From contig CALYLX010000081.1 in NCBI GenBank assembly GCA_944990035.1, positions 1-64,000 on the forward strand: a stretch of DNA of 64,000 nucleotides. Reading direction: 5' to 3'. Origin of the DNA: Clitopilus passeckerianus (lineage: Eukaryota; Basidiomycota; Agaricomycetes; Agaricales; Entolomataceae). How positions within the stretch are numbered: position 1 is the stretch's first letter; every line of letters begins with the position of its first letter. This document shows positions 1-12,739 of the stretch, one piece after another. The notes below the pieces were generated by a model. The model did no database searches and was not told the origin of the DNA. It saw nothing but the letters and a program-made list of their open reading frames with translations. The position numbers and the translations under genes are program-made.

Positions 1-1251
1 ACGCATTCGCAGCACCAGAGTTAGTTGCTGCTGACCCTTGTCGTGGATCTGCGTTAGCCGATGCTGATGACGTCGAAGTTCCAGCGCCATCAGACTGTGA
101 AGCGAAAAGCAGAACTGGTGCTATCCCTTGAGGAGATCTGCTGCTGATTGTAAGTTGCGTTGTCCCCAATGTTAGCCCCTATTCCCGGCCGTCCGGCCTG
201 GACAGCCCGGATAATCTCCGAGGCCGTTGCCACCCGTAACAATGGAGATGGCCTCGTCGCTGTTGCTTGCATTCGGCTGAGCACCAGGCATATGTGAGGA
301 GTAATCCGCTGCAAAGCGAGCGTAGGAGTTGAATGCCTCTTCGGGATTGGCGAGAGTAGGTGCGGGTACACCTGGCCCTGCATGTGGGAAGTGAACACCA
401 ACTGGAATGCCAGACTGGCCCATGTGGTTGGACATTTGATGAGATTGCAGGCTATTGGTGGATACGCCGCTAGCGGTTGGTGAGGGCGGTTGCGAAGTAT
501 ACGGAGATGCTTGTGCGCTGTGGTAAGGCGTGGCATGTTGATAAAGGTCGTAAGAATGCTGGGGAGAGTTCGCTGCACCTGACGATGGTGAGCTGTGTGA
601 TGATGGTGAGAGCGACTGATTTTGGGGTGGGTGGGTGGAGTTATCAAGATCTAGCTCTAGCTCCATGTCATCTGCTGCATCGAACGACGGATGGTGTTGG
701 TGGTGATGGTGCGACGACTGATGCTGGTTCTGCATGTGAGAATGTTGTGACTGATGCAGCCCTTCGCCTGGTTGAGGGTTAAACGGCACTTGCAACTGAG
801 CAGTCTCAACATTGTTGGGGTCGAGCACAAGAACATGCACTTCTTCAAAGTGTTCTAGCAGAGCATGAAGATCTTGTAGATGAATACCACACAGGTATAA
901 TCTCGACAGAGTTCGCCTTCTCGGTCAAAGACATTGAAAGCGTTCATGAGCTCTCCTGTAGTTGTCGAGGTGTTTGGTTGGCTACAGACAATTAAATAAT
1001 ATTCTCAAGGTCAATTAGTAAGACTTACTCGAGAGACGAGAAAAGTTGAGCAGAAGGTGAGCCTTGAGGAAATCTGCTCCCAAAGACCCAGCTCGCCACG
1101 ATATAGGTGAACCCAAGAAGTGACGAGTGTATGAAGCAGGATTGAAATTGCTGCCCACAGAGCCTGAATACGATCCCATAATGAAGTCGTGGTTCATGTT
1201 TGAGTCCTGGTTGGACGCTGAGGGAAGAGCGATGGGCTGTGAGGAGACCAT
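1..1251 (-). CDS. C2H2-type zinc-finger transcription factor (5' part, reading frame apparently broken; runs off the window)
   Basis: Unnamed fungal regulator; probable nuclear DNA-binding protein. The start at 1251 opens a Ser/Asn-rich N-terminus that reaches an SWRAGS motif. The family continuation FGSRFPQGSPSAQLF then lies in the next frame, as if one T were missing from a T run near 1068. An intron (about 1028 to 982) joins to a segment reading NAFNVFDREGELCRDYTC. The expected continuation CGIHLQDLHALLEHFEEVHV is again one frame off, near 889-893. Together these resemble the CC...H...H finger preceding a DLHALLEHFEE helix seen in Sfp1-like basidiomycete factors. A His/Ser/Pro/Gln-rich disordered region follows (840-172), and frame continuity below 172 is unclear. 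The motif reading comes from memory of the family. Either the gene is decaying or the assembly has small deletions. Confidence 0.55.
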
Positions 1252-1291
1252 GGCAGTTTATAAACAAGGCAGAGAAAGTCAGCACCACCAT

Positions 1292-4200
1292 AACAAGCGA
1301 TTGTTCCTAATGGTTGGGCTGGGTCGGTTCAAGCTCAGCGTTCTCACGGTCACTCGGTTCGAAACACAGGTTCATTTAGCTCATCTAATCTGAACCCGGT
1401 TCACTGCCTTCGGCCCACTGTTTATCCTCGCTCCAGTTCGGCTTTCTTCCAAGTTCAATCGTTCCGACCCGACAGTTCCATCCTACCGCCGCAGTTTCGT
1501 CCATCTCCCGAGTTAGCCACGAGTTCCCTCTCTCTATGTCACTATAGTACACAGCCTTTCTTGTACTTTCAACACCACGGCCTATTCACTCTAAACTTAA
1601 ACGAAGCGTGCGATCCAACCGGCCATCTGGCATCCAACGACCGGGATGAATTACATTATGTAGTGGTTACAATATGTCGCCATGGTGGACATGCTGCATA
1701 TCTCGTCATGGACGGGGTACTCAATGAGAAACTATTTAACCAGACCTTTGCACCCTTAACGACCAGTGGAGGTGAAGACCAATCCAGCTCCAGCGATTTG
1801 GGTGGACGCGATTATAGAAACGGGGTTAGCAGTCTGTTCCTCAATTCAAGTCCGCTTGAAATGTATCGGTACCTCATCCACGTCGACCAGCTCCCGAGGG
1901 GTCAAATCCCGCACTTACAGTGGTGATAGAATAGTTCAGTGGGCTTGTCAGCGATCCGTACGAACGGTATTGCCAGATTGCAGATGGACTGCGTACGGGG
2001 AGCATCACCCGTCAACAGAGAAGACCATGCGATCGACGGGATGGAAGGCCCAGAATCCCTTCCGAGATTGATTTTCTCTGATTTTCGATCTTAATTGAAT
2101 GAGCTCCCTGCCAGAAACTAATCAATTATGTGGTGTGTATTCTCTATAGATCTACCGATCCAGCATTCCTCGCACATCTATATGTGATTGGTGATTGCGA
2201 AAACAGTGGATCATAGGCTTGACCGACGTACGCCCACCTTTTCAGGCCCGTTCCTATCTCAATGGAAGGATATCTCCGATGCGTCCAGAATCAGATACTC
2301 GTCCATGGAGATCCTTCAATGTGCGCACTGGCGGCCTATCAACAGTGTACGGAGTTCTCCTTTCCCCACACGAGTTCTAGCTCTCGCCACTCGGTGACAT
2401 GAACTGTCACCCTGGAAGCACAAAGCCCTTCGTCAAAGCGGCTCAGCTGCTGCTGGAACCGACAAACACTAAACAAGCAGACAAAAGCCCTCCGCCAGAG
2501 CCCCGGAACCGTGATTATCTGAGGGTCTCGGCACAGGTGGGGATCAAATCATCACTGTACGAGATCACTTAAGAGGTGAAGACACACGATTGACAGGGAA
2601 GCAAAGCATAAGCAACCCTATTTCACCAAAGTAGGCCCAAAAGCCCCACCATATTTGCAAATACTAGGGTGCGACCTATACGTTAGCACGAACGGGATGG
2701 CAGTTTCAGGGATCATGTTTGGTCTAGATTCCCCTTCGCTTGCGTCAGTGACTGGGCTAGCGTGGGTTACGTCAGGATGTATCAGAATGTCCTTGTACTG
2801 GCTGAGCCGGAGGCGGTGGAAGTACCAGACTTCTGCAAGAAAGGACTATGAGGCGAGGGAGAGACAATGTAGCCTCTTCTGGGGTGCGTAAACCCACTAA
2901 TCGATGTCACGAGGGTGGGGAACTTAGCGAAATGAACGGTAAACGTTGATGCTGAGGCACGCAGCGAACGGGAACTATCGCGGCTCTCGATGAGCCCAAG
3001 ACCGTGACTGCGCACGCCAAAGGTTCATTGAATGCGAGGCTTGACGTTGAGAATGGAGGCCTCTACATTGACGTGAGGAATGGCGTTCGCGGGACAGATT
3101 CGCGAGTGATGAATAAAGCGCGCTTGAACGATGTTTGTTACGCAGCAGGAGACCTAACATATATCTTTATTCCCCCCGCCGCCATGATCACCCGTTAAAC
3201 AGGTAGAATGCTCGCCAATAATGTCTTCAGCGTAGCCGGAATGAAAGTGGATTGATAGTTCACTGCGCACGGAGATTTCTCGATCAAGTTCCGGGCTTCC
3301 CCCTTACCAACCCTACACTGTGACAGAAATTCCTACAATGGTTTAATAAATAGACAACTTTGGCGTCTGATATCATGCCGTCTTTATGTTCATCTATACT
3401 CATTCCTCCAAGCCCAGTATGATGAACTTGTTCACACAATCCGTCATGAAGAGTCACTCCTGTGAACTTTCATCAACGTACCGGTAAACAACCTCCCCGG
3501 CTCCTACCTCTTACTTCGTCCTGATGAAATCGCTTCACAGGCGATGAACACGAGTTGACATCACCTTCTCCTCCTCGCCAGTGCAAGAAGAAGCGCTCCA
3601 GTGACGATTGGAAGTTATGCTCACCCACAGAGACACCGCCACCTTCGTACTAGCCTCGCGATTGATGGCGATGAACCCAGCCACAAACACGTTGATAGGC
3701 GACCGGTTCTTTGATTCCACTTGATTGTGAATGCCCCGACGTCGTTTCGGAACGCAGTCCACGACGTCCTCCCGATCATGATAGACGCGATCAACAGCAG
3801 ATCCCACAGCAGGGTAGACATTGACGGATCAGGTTGAGGGGATGATCACTGAGAGCTCGAGTTGAAGGTGTGTTTGTGATGAGGCTATGTTCTGGCGTCT
3901 ACCAGGTCCCCGAATTTTGACATACCGGCGGTTGAGTTAGGGTTTCCCGTTAATTTATGAAGGCTGTACCGATGCCCATTCCGAAATGCACCTCGAGAAT
4001 TACTCGAACTGGCCTGCCACCCATACAATGTGCGCTTCGTGAATATTTGAATAGCGGTCCTCTATTTTCTCAGCGACATTGTGCGCTAAGACTTCCAGTG
4101 CTTTCGAAAAAATAGCTTGAAAGAAACGCATCAACCCCGGAGAAACCTCAATAAACATGTAAATTCCGCCGAAGACACCGTGTCGACTGAAATCTTTCCG

Positions 4201-6244
4201 CCTTGTGGGCACCTAAGTTCCCTGACTTGCAGAGTAATCCGATGTAATCGAATACAGTACAGAGCCTGCGGTTGCTTTGGTGCATTTGCGCCCAAACCTT
4301 GGAAGTGCGTTCAGGCTGATCTGTTCTACGGACGCCAAAATTTGGCTAGTTTCCTCGGGCTTTGAAGTTCAATATGACGACTATGGATACGTTGCGCCAT
4401 GGGGCACTGCGACTACGATTGCAGCCCTCCATTACAAAAAACTGTATAGAATTTCGAAACGCAGGAGACTGGATATATTTTGGAGGAAATATGGTACTCA
4501 ATGGGATCGCTATCCGTTCTCCGCCGGTAAGGGTTGCCCAGCACACGCTAAGGCCACACCTGCTTGTTCCACTCCATAATTAATTCCCGACGAACTCATC
4601 GTCGATCCAAATGAATTCTTTTGTATTCGCACTCAGCAGAATTGTCAGTCCCTTGGTGGAGGTGGTTCGAAAACGCTAACGCCACACTGAACTGGTGCAG
4701 ATGATGTCATAGGGTACCCTGACGTCGCGCCACGTGTAGGGACAGGTGTACGATCAATGTCGGATTTGGCATAGCCATCCCATAAACTAGACTGATTAAG
4801 GACATCCTTGTGCTCCTCGAGGTCATTGTGCCTGTGGGACTGGGTGTACCTGCTTCAGACGGTTTAGAAATCGGCCAGACGCTCGACGGTCGTTGACAAC
4901 CAAAATGTTTGGGCCTACTTCTGCCTACTTGAGGTCTTTCTTCCTCGGGACCGAATTTTCGCCTCGATTATGACGACAACGACAAGCAATCGTTTGTCCA
5001 GATAATGTTTTATCTGACAATAGAGGTCATCATAGCATTATTGCAGGTAGACATCCCAGGGAACATACTTGGCCTCTGTCAAACGTCATTCACTGGAAAC
5101 AGTGTACGTTTCACTCTCGAGGAAAACTTCATGAGATGAACATCACTCTCACTGGCAAGGCCAAGCTATGATCTCCTCCGACCCGGGGGATCTTCAGTGC
5201 AAGTCCACCGCTTATGGAAAGAGTATCTCTCGAGGTTTACGACATACATGTGCGTCTTGCTGGACGCCCACTTAAAAATGCTTCGGGCCTGTGGCCCGTT
5301 GAATAGCACCTCGGGTGCAATGAAGTGAAGTGCGATCCGGTCCGCCTCCGACCTGAATGTCCTGTCAAAGATTCGGAATGAAATGTGTAACTATGGACGG
5401 AACGAGGCGAATAGGCATTCAGTATATTCAACGGAATCGGAACGTTACCTCACACCTCAGCTCCGAGCCATGTGCACTCGAGCAGAGATCCACATCTCTG
5501 CCAATGAGGTAAAGGACTCGAAAGAACCTCTCCATGATGCTTATTACATGACCTGACTATCACAATTGTAAGTATTGCATAAGTTATTTCAAGCTTCGCT
5601 TGCTCGCCAATTCTAGCACGACGAAGGAATATACTTTTAGACTTCGCCGACATAAACTTTTAAGCATAAACGGAGATACCCCACATGCTCTTGAAGTGAA
5701 AAGGAACTGCCCTTGTCCGACCCAGGGTTCGAGGGCAGAAAGCTGAACCGCACACATTCGTATTTAACTCGTGGCTTGGTAACATTGCGAGGCACACGAG
5801 CATGGGCGGCTCGTTCCAGTCGGACGAAAATTTCAATCCACATATAGACTTTATGCCCTCGGGGCTGCACCAAGTCAAACCACTGGGTCGATCGAATCCA
5901 CGTTCGAGTCAAGCTTGCTATCCAAGATTGGGGTCGAAGATCTCAGGGATAGTGCCAAAATCGGAGATGATTTACAGCAGGATTGACAATGACATACGTT
6001 TGTTGACCGGAATGACTGCATAATGCCAATCCAACCGACGGCATCCTTGAACTCGCACATATTTCAATCTCTAGGGAATGCTTCGACGTATCCCCTTCTC
6101 TTCATGTAACACTGAATAACAGGCTCAAGATGAGCCAGCCAGAAATCTTTTACCTTTTTGCTTGCGGGTAGGTGTCAAGATTGATCTACGATCGGCAGAT
6201 GCAAGTCAAGCCGGCGGCGTTGAGGTATCTTTCTTACGATCGTC
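1292..6244. other. Long stretch without a supportable gene
   Basis: Almost 5 kb with only short, mutually overlapping reading frames on both strands. None shows a family motif or a convincing chain of exons. The segment around 4960-5560 (plus) has the most protein-like composition but stays in no frame for long, and I do not recognise it. No inverted terminal repeats or tRNA were seen. It separates two divergently transcribed genes, so both promoters lie at its ends. Confidence 0.5.
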
Positions 6245-7488
6245 ATGTCATCTTCAGGATCTACCTCAGTTAACTCCAGCGTAATCCTCATAACAGGTGC
6301 TGCTGGTTATCTGGGGACGTTGGTACGATTGGCGGACTACATTGCAGAGATCGGAGTTCTGAGCGGCCTATAGCTAGTCCAAGTCCTCGAAAATACCCCA
6401 ACCTCTATTGGACCTCGGCTAATTCTGAGCGATGTCAATGCGCCAACTATACAGTACAACGCGCAATCAATTTTTGTCCAAACAAGCTTGACAGATGAAC
6501 ATGAAGTTGAACGCCTGTTTACTACATCTCACGGGATCCCGGATATAATCTACTGCCTTCATGGAATCATGTCTCGAGGCGCAGAAGATAACTTTGATCT
6601 GGGAATGAAGGCAGGCACTAAACCTGGCTATTCGGCGTGGCTAACTTCTGAATTACTCAACTTAGGTGAACTTTGACTCGGTACGCAACCTACTTGAAGC
6701 GACCAAGAAATTCAATGGCAAACGCTCTGCACCCATCAAATTCATCTTTACCTCTTCCCTTGCTGTCTACGGGGGCCCATTGGTAAGGTTAAACAAAACT
6801 AAATGTCCACAATGAGATTGACATCCACGAAACCCAAATGCAGCCTGATATCGTTGGACCCTCCACGATAGCCACCCCACAGGGCACGTACGGAGCCACC
6901 AAACTGATGTCCGAGCTACTCATCAACGAGTACACGAGGAAAGGCTACGTAGATGGACGTATCCTACGCCTTCCAACAGTAATTGTTAGACCCGGAGCGC
7001 CTGCAGCAGCCGCTTCTTCCTTTATATCAGGTAATTCCACCCGAGATTTTGCTCAAACGCTGGTTAAACAATGAAAAGGGATCATTCGCGAGCCTCTTAA
7101 TGGGCAGGAGTCAATCTGTCCTATCGGCGACTCTGTTGACTCCCCTGAACTAAGCTTACCACTATGGCTGACAAGCGCGGCAACCGTCATAAAGAATTTG
7201 GTCATCGCCAAAGGCGTAGACGCCGATAAATTTGTTGCGTTTACCAGGGTGGTCTGCCTCCCCGGATTCACTGCGACGGTTAGGGAAGAGCTTCAGGCTT
7301 TGCATCTTGTAGGCGGCGACGAAGCAGTAAATCTTGTCAAATTCGAAGAAGATCCAAAGAGCAGGGAGTTGGTATCATCTTGGCCGTCTAGGTTTGATAA
7401 TACTTACGCATTGAACCTCGGTTTTGTGGTCGACAAGGGTGGGATTGAAGAGGTTGTACGTCGGTACTTTGATGCTTTGCAAAGATAG
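6245..7488 (+). CDS. NAD-dependent epimerase/dehydratase, D-erythronate dehydrogenase (DenD)-like
   Basis: Short-chain extended dehydrogenase predicted to oxidise a sugar acid using NAD in the cytosol. Five exons: 6245-6322, 6374-6610, 6666-6782, 6844-7030, 7079-7488. The N-terminus carries the Rossmann glycine motif GAAGYLG after ILIT; LILSDVNAPT follows at the second beta strand. FIFTSSLAVYGG and the catalytic YGATK (Tyr and Lys four apart) are present. The C-terminal part (LPLWLTSAATVIKNLV, VCLPGFTATVREEL, FDNTYALNLGF) matches DenD-like proteins rather than UDP-sugar epimerases. Intron 2 (6611-6665) appears to use a GC donor: AAG/GCAGGC to CTTAG/GTGAAC restores GMKVNFDSVRNLLEA exactly. The other introns are GT-AG. 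Substrate is inferred only from family resemblance. Confidence 0.85.
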
Positions 7489-7892
7489 AGATACGAATAA
7501 ACAAGTCGCGCAGTGATATAGCTCGCCATAACTATTGAATAAGGAATAAACAAAGGAAGTTTCCTGAATTCCCTTCCTGAAGCGATCATGAGGTTTGTTG
7601 TATCCTTGCGACAAGCATTTGACAAGCGTTCGTCATCTCAAAGACGCTGCCTTGTGTCGCCAATCCTAGAGGCCGATTTTCTTCTCCCGGAAGGTCGAAC
7701 AGAGAATATGAACTCAAGCCTCTAGCAAAATTCTTCCATATTTCATTCAACAAGACTTCAAATTGGACATAGCGGTGGATTGGGCGAAAGCTTGCTCGCT
7801 TTCCTTTTGGGGAACGGAACACTTACCGCGTTTCGCACCTGGGCCCTCATCGACATTCGAACCATGATGTGGGTCAAATCTTTTACTTCGCC
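7489..7892. other. Intergenic, possible unassigned 5' exon of the next gene
   Basis: No gene recognised. The next gene's frame stays open upstream of its first in-frame ATG back to an ACATAG acceptor-like site at 7771, so a further 5' exon may lie here. I could not find a donor and start that keep phase. Confidence 0.35.
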
Positions 7893-9724
7893 ATGTCCAC
7901 GAGGTACTGGCAAGTTGGAGGGTTCAATCCCTCAATATCGTAAGTATTGGTGTATTCTCAAAGACTCAGGTCGTCTCACCGAGGTTGTAGGGAACGACAA
8001 GATTTCGACCAGAAAAGGCTTGCCAAGCGGATAGCTGGGGATGCGTCTCGCTTACGACCCCGCAATGTGGACTCAAAGGGTCCTGTAGAGCTCATTCTAG
8101 GTGTGTACTATCGAAGATCATGCTACCTGAGTGCTCAATGTCCCGACAGGTATCAAGTCATCTGGAAGTTCGCATTTGCTCGTTACGGACAACCAGATGA
8201 GAACACTACTGGATTTTCCAAGGGAAAGACCCAGAGGACAGTACCTGCTGCCGCAGGACTTTGATTCGCTTTCTCCAATATCCTTTCCTACTGCAGCTGA
8301 ACTGGCCAATAAGCTGTCCGACCTCCAGCCCAAAGGAGGCAAATCCGGCGATACCAGCCGGGCAAACAAAGGCTACCTGTCTGGGTCCAAATCGGATGGT
8401 GGTCGCGCTTTCTTTGAACACTGTCGGTGGGTGGTCCAGTTCTCTTTTAACTTCTGTGAAGCTCACATAAAACCAGCCTTCTATATCACGTTTTGCGCTC
8501 CGACATCGATTTCCCAAAGTTCTCCCTTGGAAGCCAACCGTGGATCCATTCTTGTCGCGTCTGTGCTTTCACGTTCAACGCGTTCAAGAATGATACACGC
8601 TCTAGCAGGGAAAGAACGGAACGACCCATGATCCTCGACTGGGGTTTTGCTGAGGCCACCCCTTCCGATTTGCAGTATAAACCTGATTCTGCTTTGCATG
8701 TCAAATGTACGCGGAATAAATATCTTGGATTAGGAGCACAAGCGGTATGCTTCTGTGTCGCCTGTTGGATATTTCCCGGCTAAACCTCCGACAGGTTAAA
8801 CAAAGAAAGTTCGAATATGGGACAACGATTGATCAGCGTGATCCAGAGATTCAAGAACGGTTGCAGGAACTCCTCAAAGTCAGCGACGACGGCCCAATGA
8901 TTCTACTCGTGTTTGACCGGGAACGGTCACTCAACATCCTTAAGAATTACAAAGTAGACGTCTCCACCTGGCAGTCTGGGATCAAAAACCTGCTCGTCGA
9001 GCCCAGTGCATACCAGGTATTGTCGTATCCATTTGACATGAAAGTGACGTTTCTAACATAGCTATAGCCCAAGAATGAGCATCCAAGCTCCTCCAAAGAT
9101 GGGTACAGAGGTCGTTATGACGATTACAACCAACGCCGTTATCGTTCGCGCTCAAGGTCGCGGTCGCCGGGTAGAAAGCATAACCAGAGATTCGTTCCAC
9201 CAGAAAGACCACATTCGTCGCCGACTTCGATCAATTCGCGGAGTTACGCTCCCGTATACGTTGTCGATGTTCAATTTCTCTACAGGAGGTTGATGCAAAC
9301 GAACGTAGCGTCAGAAGATATCCCTAGCGTTGCTGAAAGAATACTGCGCCGTGAAAACGATGGTTGGTGTGCGGGCAACGAAGCGCCGTTAGTACTTTTC
9401 AGACTTTTATTGTGGTTGAACGTGGCGTTGATTTTCGCCTGTAGTTTGATTTTTGACGTTTGGAGTTCGATGATTGCGGGGCCTTCTATAGACGACCAAC
9501 GAGCTATGAGGGAATCAGAACGGCCAATCAGGCAGCAAAAGACGCTACCAACCCCCCCTCCCGTTCCCGGACCAGATCTTGAAAGCACCGACGGTGAAAC
9601 AGAATGGGATCCTAACGATATGAAGCCAACTGCCGCCGCCGCCGCTGCTGCTGCTGGCAAGCACGAATCGGAGGTTGAGGAAGATTATTCTGATTCCGAC
9701 TTTGGACAATCTGACGAGGACTAG
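7893..9724 (+). CDS. Gfd2/YDR514C-like protein (RNase H/3'-5' exonuclease-like fold) with RS-rich insert
   Basis: Seven exons keep one frame: 7893-7939, 7991-8100, 8150-8426, 8477-8744, 8795-9016, 9068-9387, 9445-9724, giving 507 residues. Central motifs MILDWGFAEA, KFEYGTTIDQRDPEIQ and PMILLVFDRERSLNILK follow the order of the Gfd2/YDR514C C-terminal domain, as do YVVDVQFLYRRL and DDGWCAGNEA-like DGWCAGNEAP. In that domain a degenerate exonuclease fold is predicted. An SR stretch (RYRSRSRSRSPGRKH) lies between the two halves of the domain, suggesting nuclear or RNA contact. The tail has an alanine run encoded by GCC/GCT repeats (about 9632-9657) followed by an acidic DYSDSDFGQSDED end. Catalytic activity is not established. 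The true start may lie further upstream. Confidence 0.65.
9632..9657 (+). repeat. Trinucleotide GCC/GCT microsatellite (poly-Ala)
   Basis: About nine consecutive alanine codons in the last exon of the Gfd2-like gene. Such runs are length-variable and code for a low-complexity linker. Confidence 0.8.
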
Positions 9725-10037
9725 CAGTCGTTATTTTCACATAGCCTGCCTGTCTACCAATACTTCTGTATCATACTACAAGGAATCCGATAGAGATGCT
9801 CAAAGCATAGTGACATGGTAGCAAAACTTGTGAAATTGTGTTGACGTTGTGGCTATGCTGCACCCTCATGTTGACCCAAGATCATCACTATCAGAAGCTT
9901 CTCAACGCTGTTCCCGGTGAAGTGACACAGTTGACACCGCCGCCATACGGCCATCTGCCTTGCCAACGACATGAGTCCATTACACCATTCTTTGTCTTTA
10001 CTCCATACATCACCAACACTTCTGAGAGGTTCGGTCA

Positions 10038-12739
10038 ATGGATCCCTTGCTGCATGATACAGAGGAGCATAGAAAATCGGAGGCAGCGAGTAGCTTCCGT
10101 GAATCCACGCACCTGATACCTTCAGCTGTCAAAGACGGGAGGCGACCACCTAGATATGTGAGTGATCCCGCACACGACTGCGCAAGCATATCTTAACCTC
10201 CTTCCAATGATTGCAGGAAAGCCTTCTCCTTCAATGGCCAGTGGCGATTGGCACACCCTTGCTTCTATTCTGCTTGGGTGTGGCTTTAGAGATTGCAGCC
10301 AGTATATCGAAGAGCAGAGGCGGTGCGTCTCTCCAACCTCAATCCTGCTTTCTCGATTGTTGAATGTACCTTGTAGGCTTTTTGGTGCCGAATGATAACG
10401 TCTTTCAGGGAATAGTGACCCCTCAATTCTTGTTGGTCAGTATCTTTGGTTCTGGATTGAGTCTTGACTTCTCTGGACTCACCCATCTATTAGTCTGTGA
10501 TACCTTCCTTGTATGAATCTCGTCAATAAACTCGCAGGAGGATGACTCAAACCTTTGTTCAGGATAGTGGCACCGGTGGCTCTACTGTTCAGAGAACTCG
10601 ACTGGATGCTTAGGTGGTTTCAAGTCAGTATTTTCCTCATGGCCACTCTGGTGCCAACTTGACTCATAACTTACGCAGCCCTATATTGTCCTATGGAAAG
10701 GGAGTGCCCCAGCAGAACAGAGTCTTCTTCTGGATTATGTGAGCTTGGATCCATTCAACCTTCAAGCGAATGCTGACCAGGTCACAGGTAGCTCTCGGGT
10801 ACAGCCCTTCAATACATGACCTCTTTTCGTCAATTCCTCAACGCTAGATTTCAGCCCATTTCTATCCATATTCCGGGCACGTTTCTACAAGCATAACCTC
10901 GTTTTCTGGTCGGCTGTAGTGGCATCGGTTTCCTTCGTGTTTCAACCTTTAGGTGGGCTTCTACCAAATTTACACAAGTGTATCGTATGTAATTTCCCTG
11001 TTTAGCTGGGTCTGTCTTTCAACTTCGGCAAAGATCCTTGGTGCAATGTATGTTTGTATTAGGTACTTAATTGCTGTGGCTTACCTAGACAACAGTCAGC
11101 AATGTTACCAGCACACAGTCCATCGGATTGGCGCCTGACGTGAACGACCTAAACGCGTTCGTAGCTGCAGCCGGCTTCGCTGATGCTGCTGTCTTCCACA
11201 AGCTATCAGACCCTCCGTTTGTGAGTGGAGGGTGGTCAACTGCGGAGTTCACGGTTAGTCTTATCAATACCATCTTACGCAGGACTTTACTGACACCTTA
11301 TTCATACTCTCCAGTTCCCTATCAGCTCCGGACTCAATGGAACAATGCAAGTGAACACTACAGGGATTCAATCTGCTACGAATTGCGCGAATCCTGCCGA
11401 ATCATCCCTGCAGACTTTACCCAATGGTCAACTATCTTTTACATGGAAATCGGTAGAAGGGTGCAGTGTCAATGTTGCATTCAGCCCCAATGTGAGTGGG
11501 TTCGGATTCTTTTGGTTCGGATTCTTTTCATTTCGGGGTCTGACGGCCCGAGGCAGGCCTCCTCTCTTCAATATGGCGTACAAAACGTTCCGTGCTCGGG
11601 TACTAATGAGGATATCCAGTTTCAGCCTGTAATGTTCTGGTGAGAGAATATTTATCATGCATATATCCACTATCTAACATTCAGACAGGTTCTTCCATTC
11701 CAAATCGGATGGCGGCCCAGAATCCAAGGCTGTATTCTGCAACCCTTCGATAAAAGCGTTTAATGTCATGGCGTCGGCGAAATTGACGGACCTCAGCTTG
11801 TATAATGTTGAAGAAATTGGCACCTACGTTCCGCAGAACAACGTTACGGGCGGTTCCTTGAACGGAAGGGCATTCAATGGGTATGTGTTTTCGCTTCTCT
11901 CGTCTGTGGCGATCTTTCTGATTGGTCATGTTCAGCCTCGTATTCCCGAGCAACCCCGATACCTTCATCCAAGCACGGGCGGTTACAACTGGTTCCAGTG
12001 TCTCTGGGGCTATCTTCAGGCTTGCTCAGCAACAGCCCGATGGTCTTCAAGCCACGTTCGATAAGGCCAATGGTTTCTTAGATTGCACGAGCATTGTATA
12101 TGTATGTGGACAATCTCCTCAGAGATTGGCTCGTGACATCTCATTATCCATCTACAGAAACAACACCTGTCTTTACTTGCAAAGTCAATTTACTTTGTGA
12201 ATGTCAATGAAACTCTCCCTTCGGAGATGACGTCCATCCTACCAGTACTCTGGATCGAGTATGTGATTTCATGCTGCTTTTCACTTCCTGTGACTCATGC
12301 TTTGCGATTCTACAGCCCTCTTCCAGGAAACATTCTTGGTATCTTTCTCATGATCGTTGGCGTGGTCGGCCTTGTCGTACAGATCCTCCACCAGCCAGAA
12401 AGAAGGAAATTGCTTCTGGCGGCACCTCCCGGCAGCATTGCGTCGATCACCGCTCTGACATCGCGCTCAGGCTTTGGCGAACTCTTGCTGCCATATGACG
12501 ACGAGAAGACGCTCGAACAGAAGCTTAGCGGCCTGCGATTCCGCCTGGATAGACGAACAGGAGCGATCGTTGCCGATGAATCCGGGACTGAGAGGGCGGG
12601 AATGGGAAGGGATGATGCGATGCAGTCTTTGCTAGGGAAAGGACGCCAGAGGGAGACAAGCGATTCGTCGTCTTCCTCGTATGCTGCTTATCAGGCAGCT
12701 GTGGGGTATCCACCTTGGAGGACACCTTACGACTCGTGA
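10038..12739 (+). CDS. DUF3433-like multi-pass membrane protein
   Basis: Fungal membrane protein of unknown function. The start ATG at 10038 gives a cytosolic Arg/Glu-rich leader ending RRPPRY. A GTGAGT intron follows, then the first membrane span (PVAIGTPLLLFCLGVALEI). Further exons give a second span (FLLSVIPSLIVAPVALLF), the conserved ELDWMLRWFQPYIVLWKG segment, and a third span near FWSAVVASVSFVFQPL. A long, probably extracytosolic, asparagine- and threonine-rich region follows. A last span (NILGIFLMIVGVVGLVVQIL) precedes a cytosolic tail with LTSRSGFGELL, DRRTGAIV and a Ser-rich end. At least eight introns, mostly 50-60 bp, were inferred; intermediate exon limits are approximate. The span pattern and the aromatic ELDW...QPY motif are typical of DUF3433 proteins. 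No enzymatic motif is visible. Confidence 0.7.
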
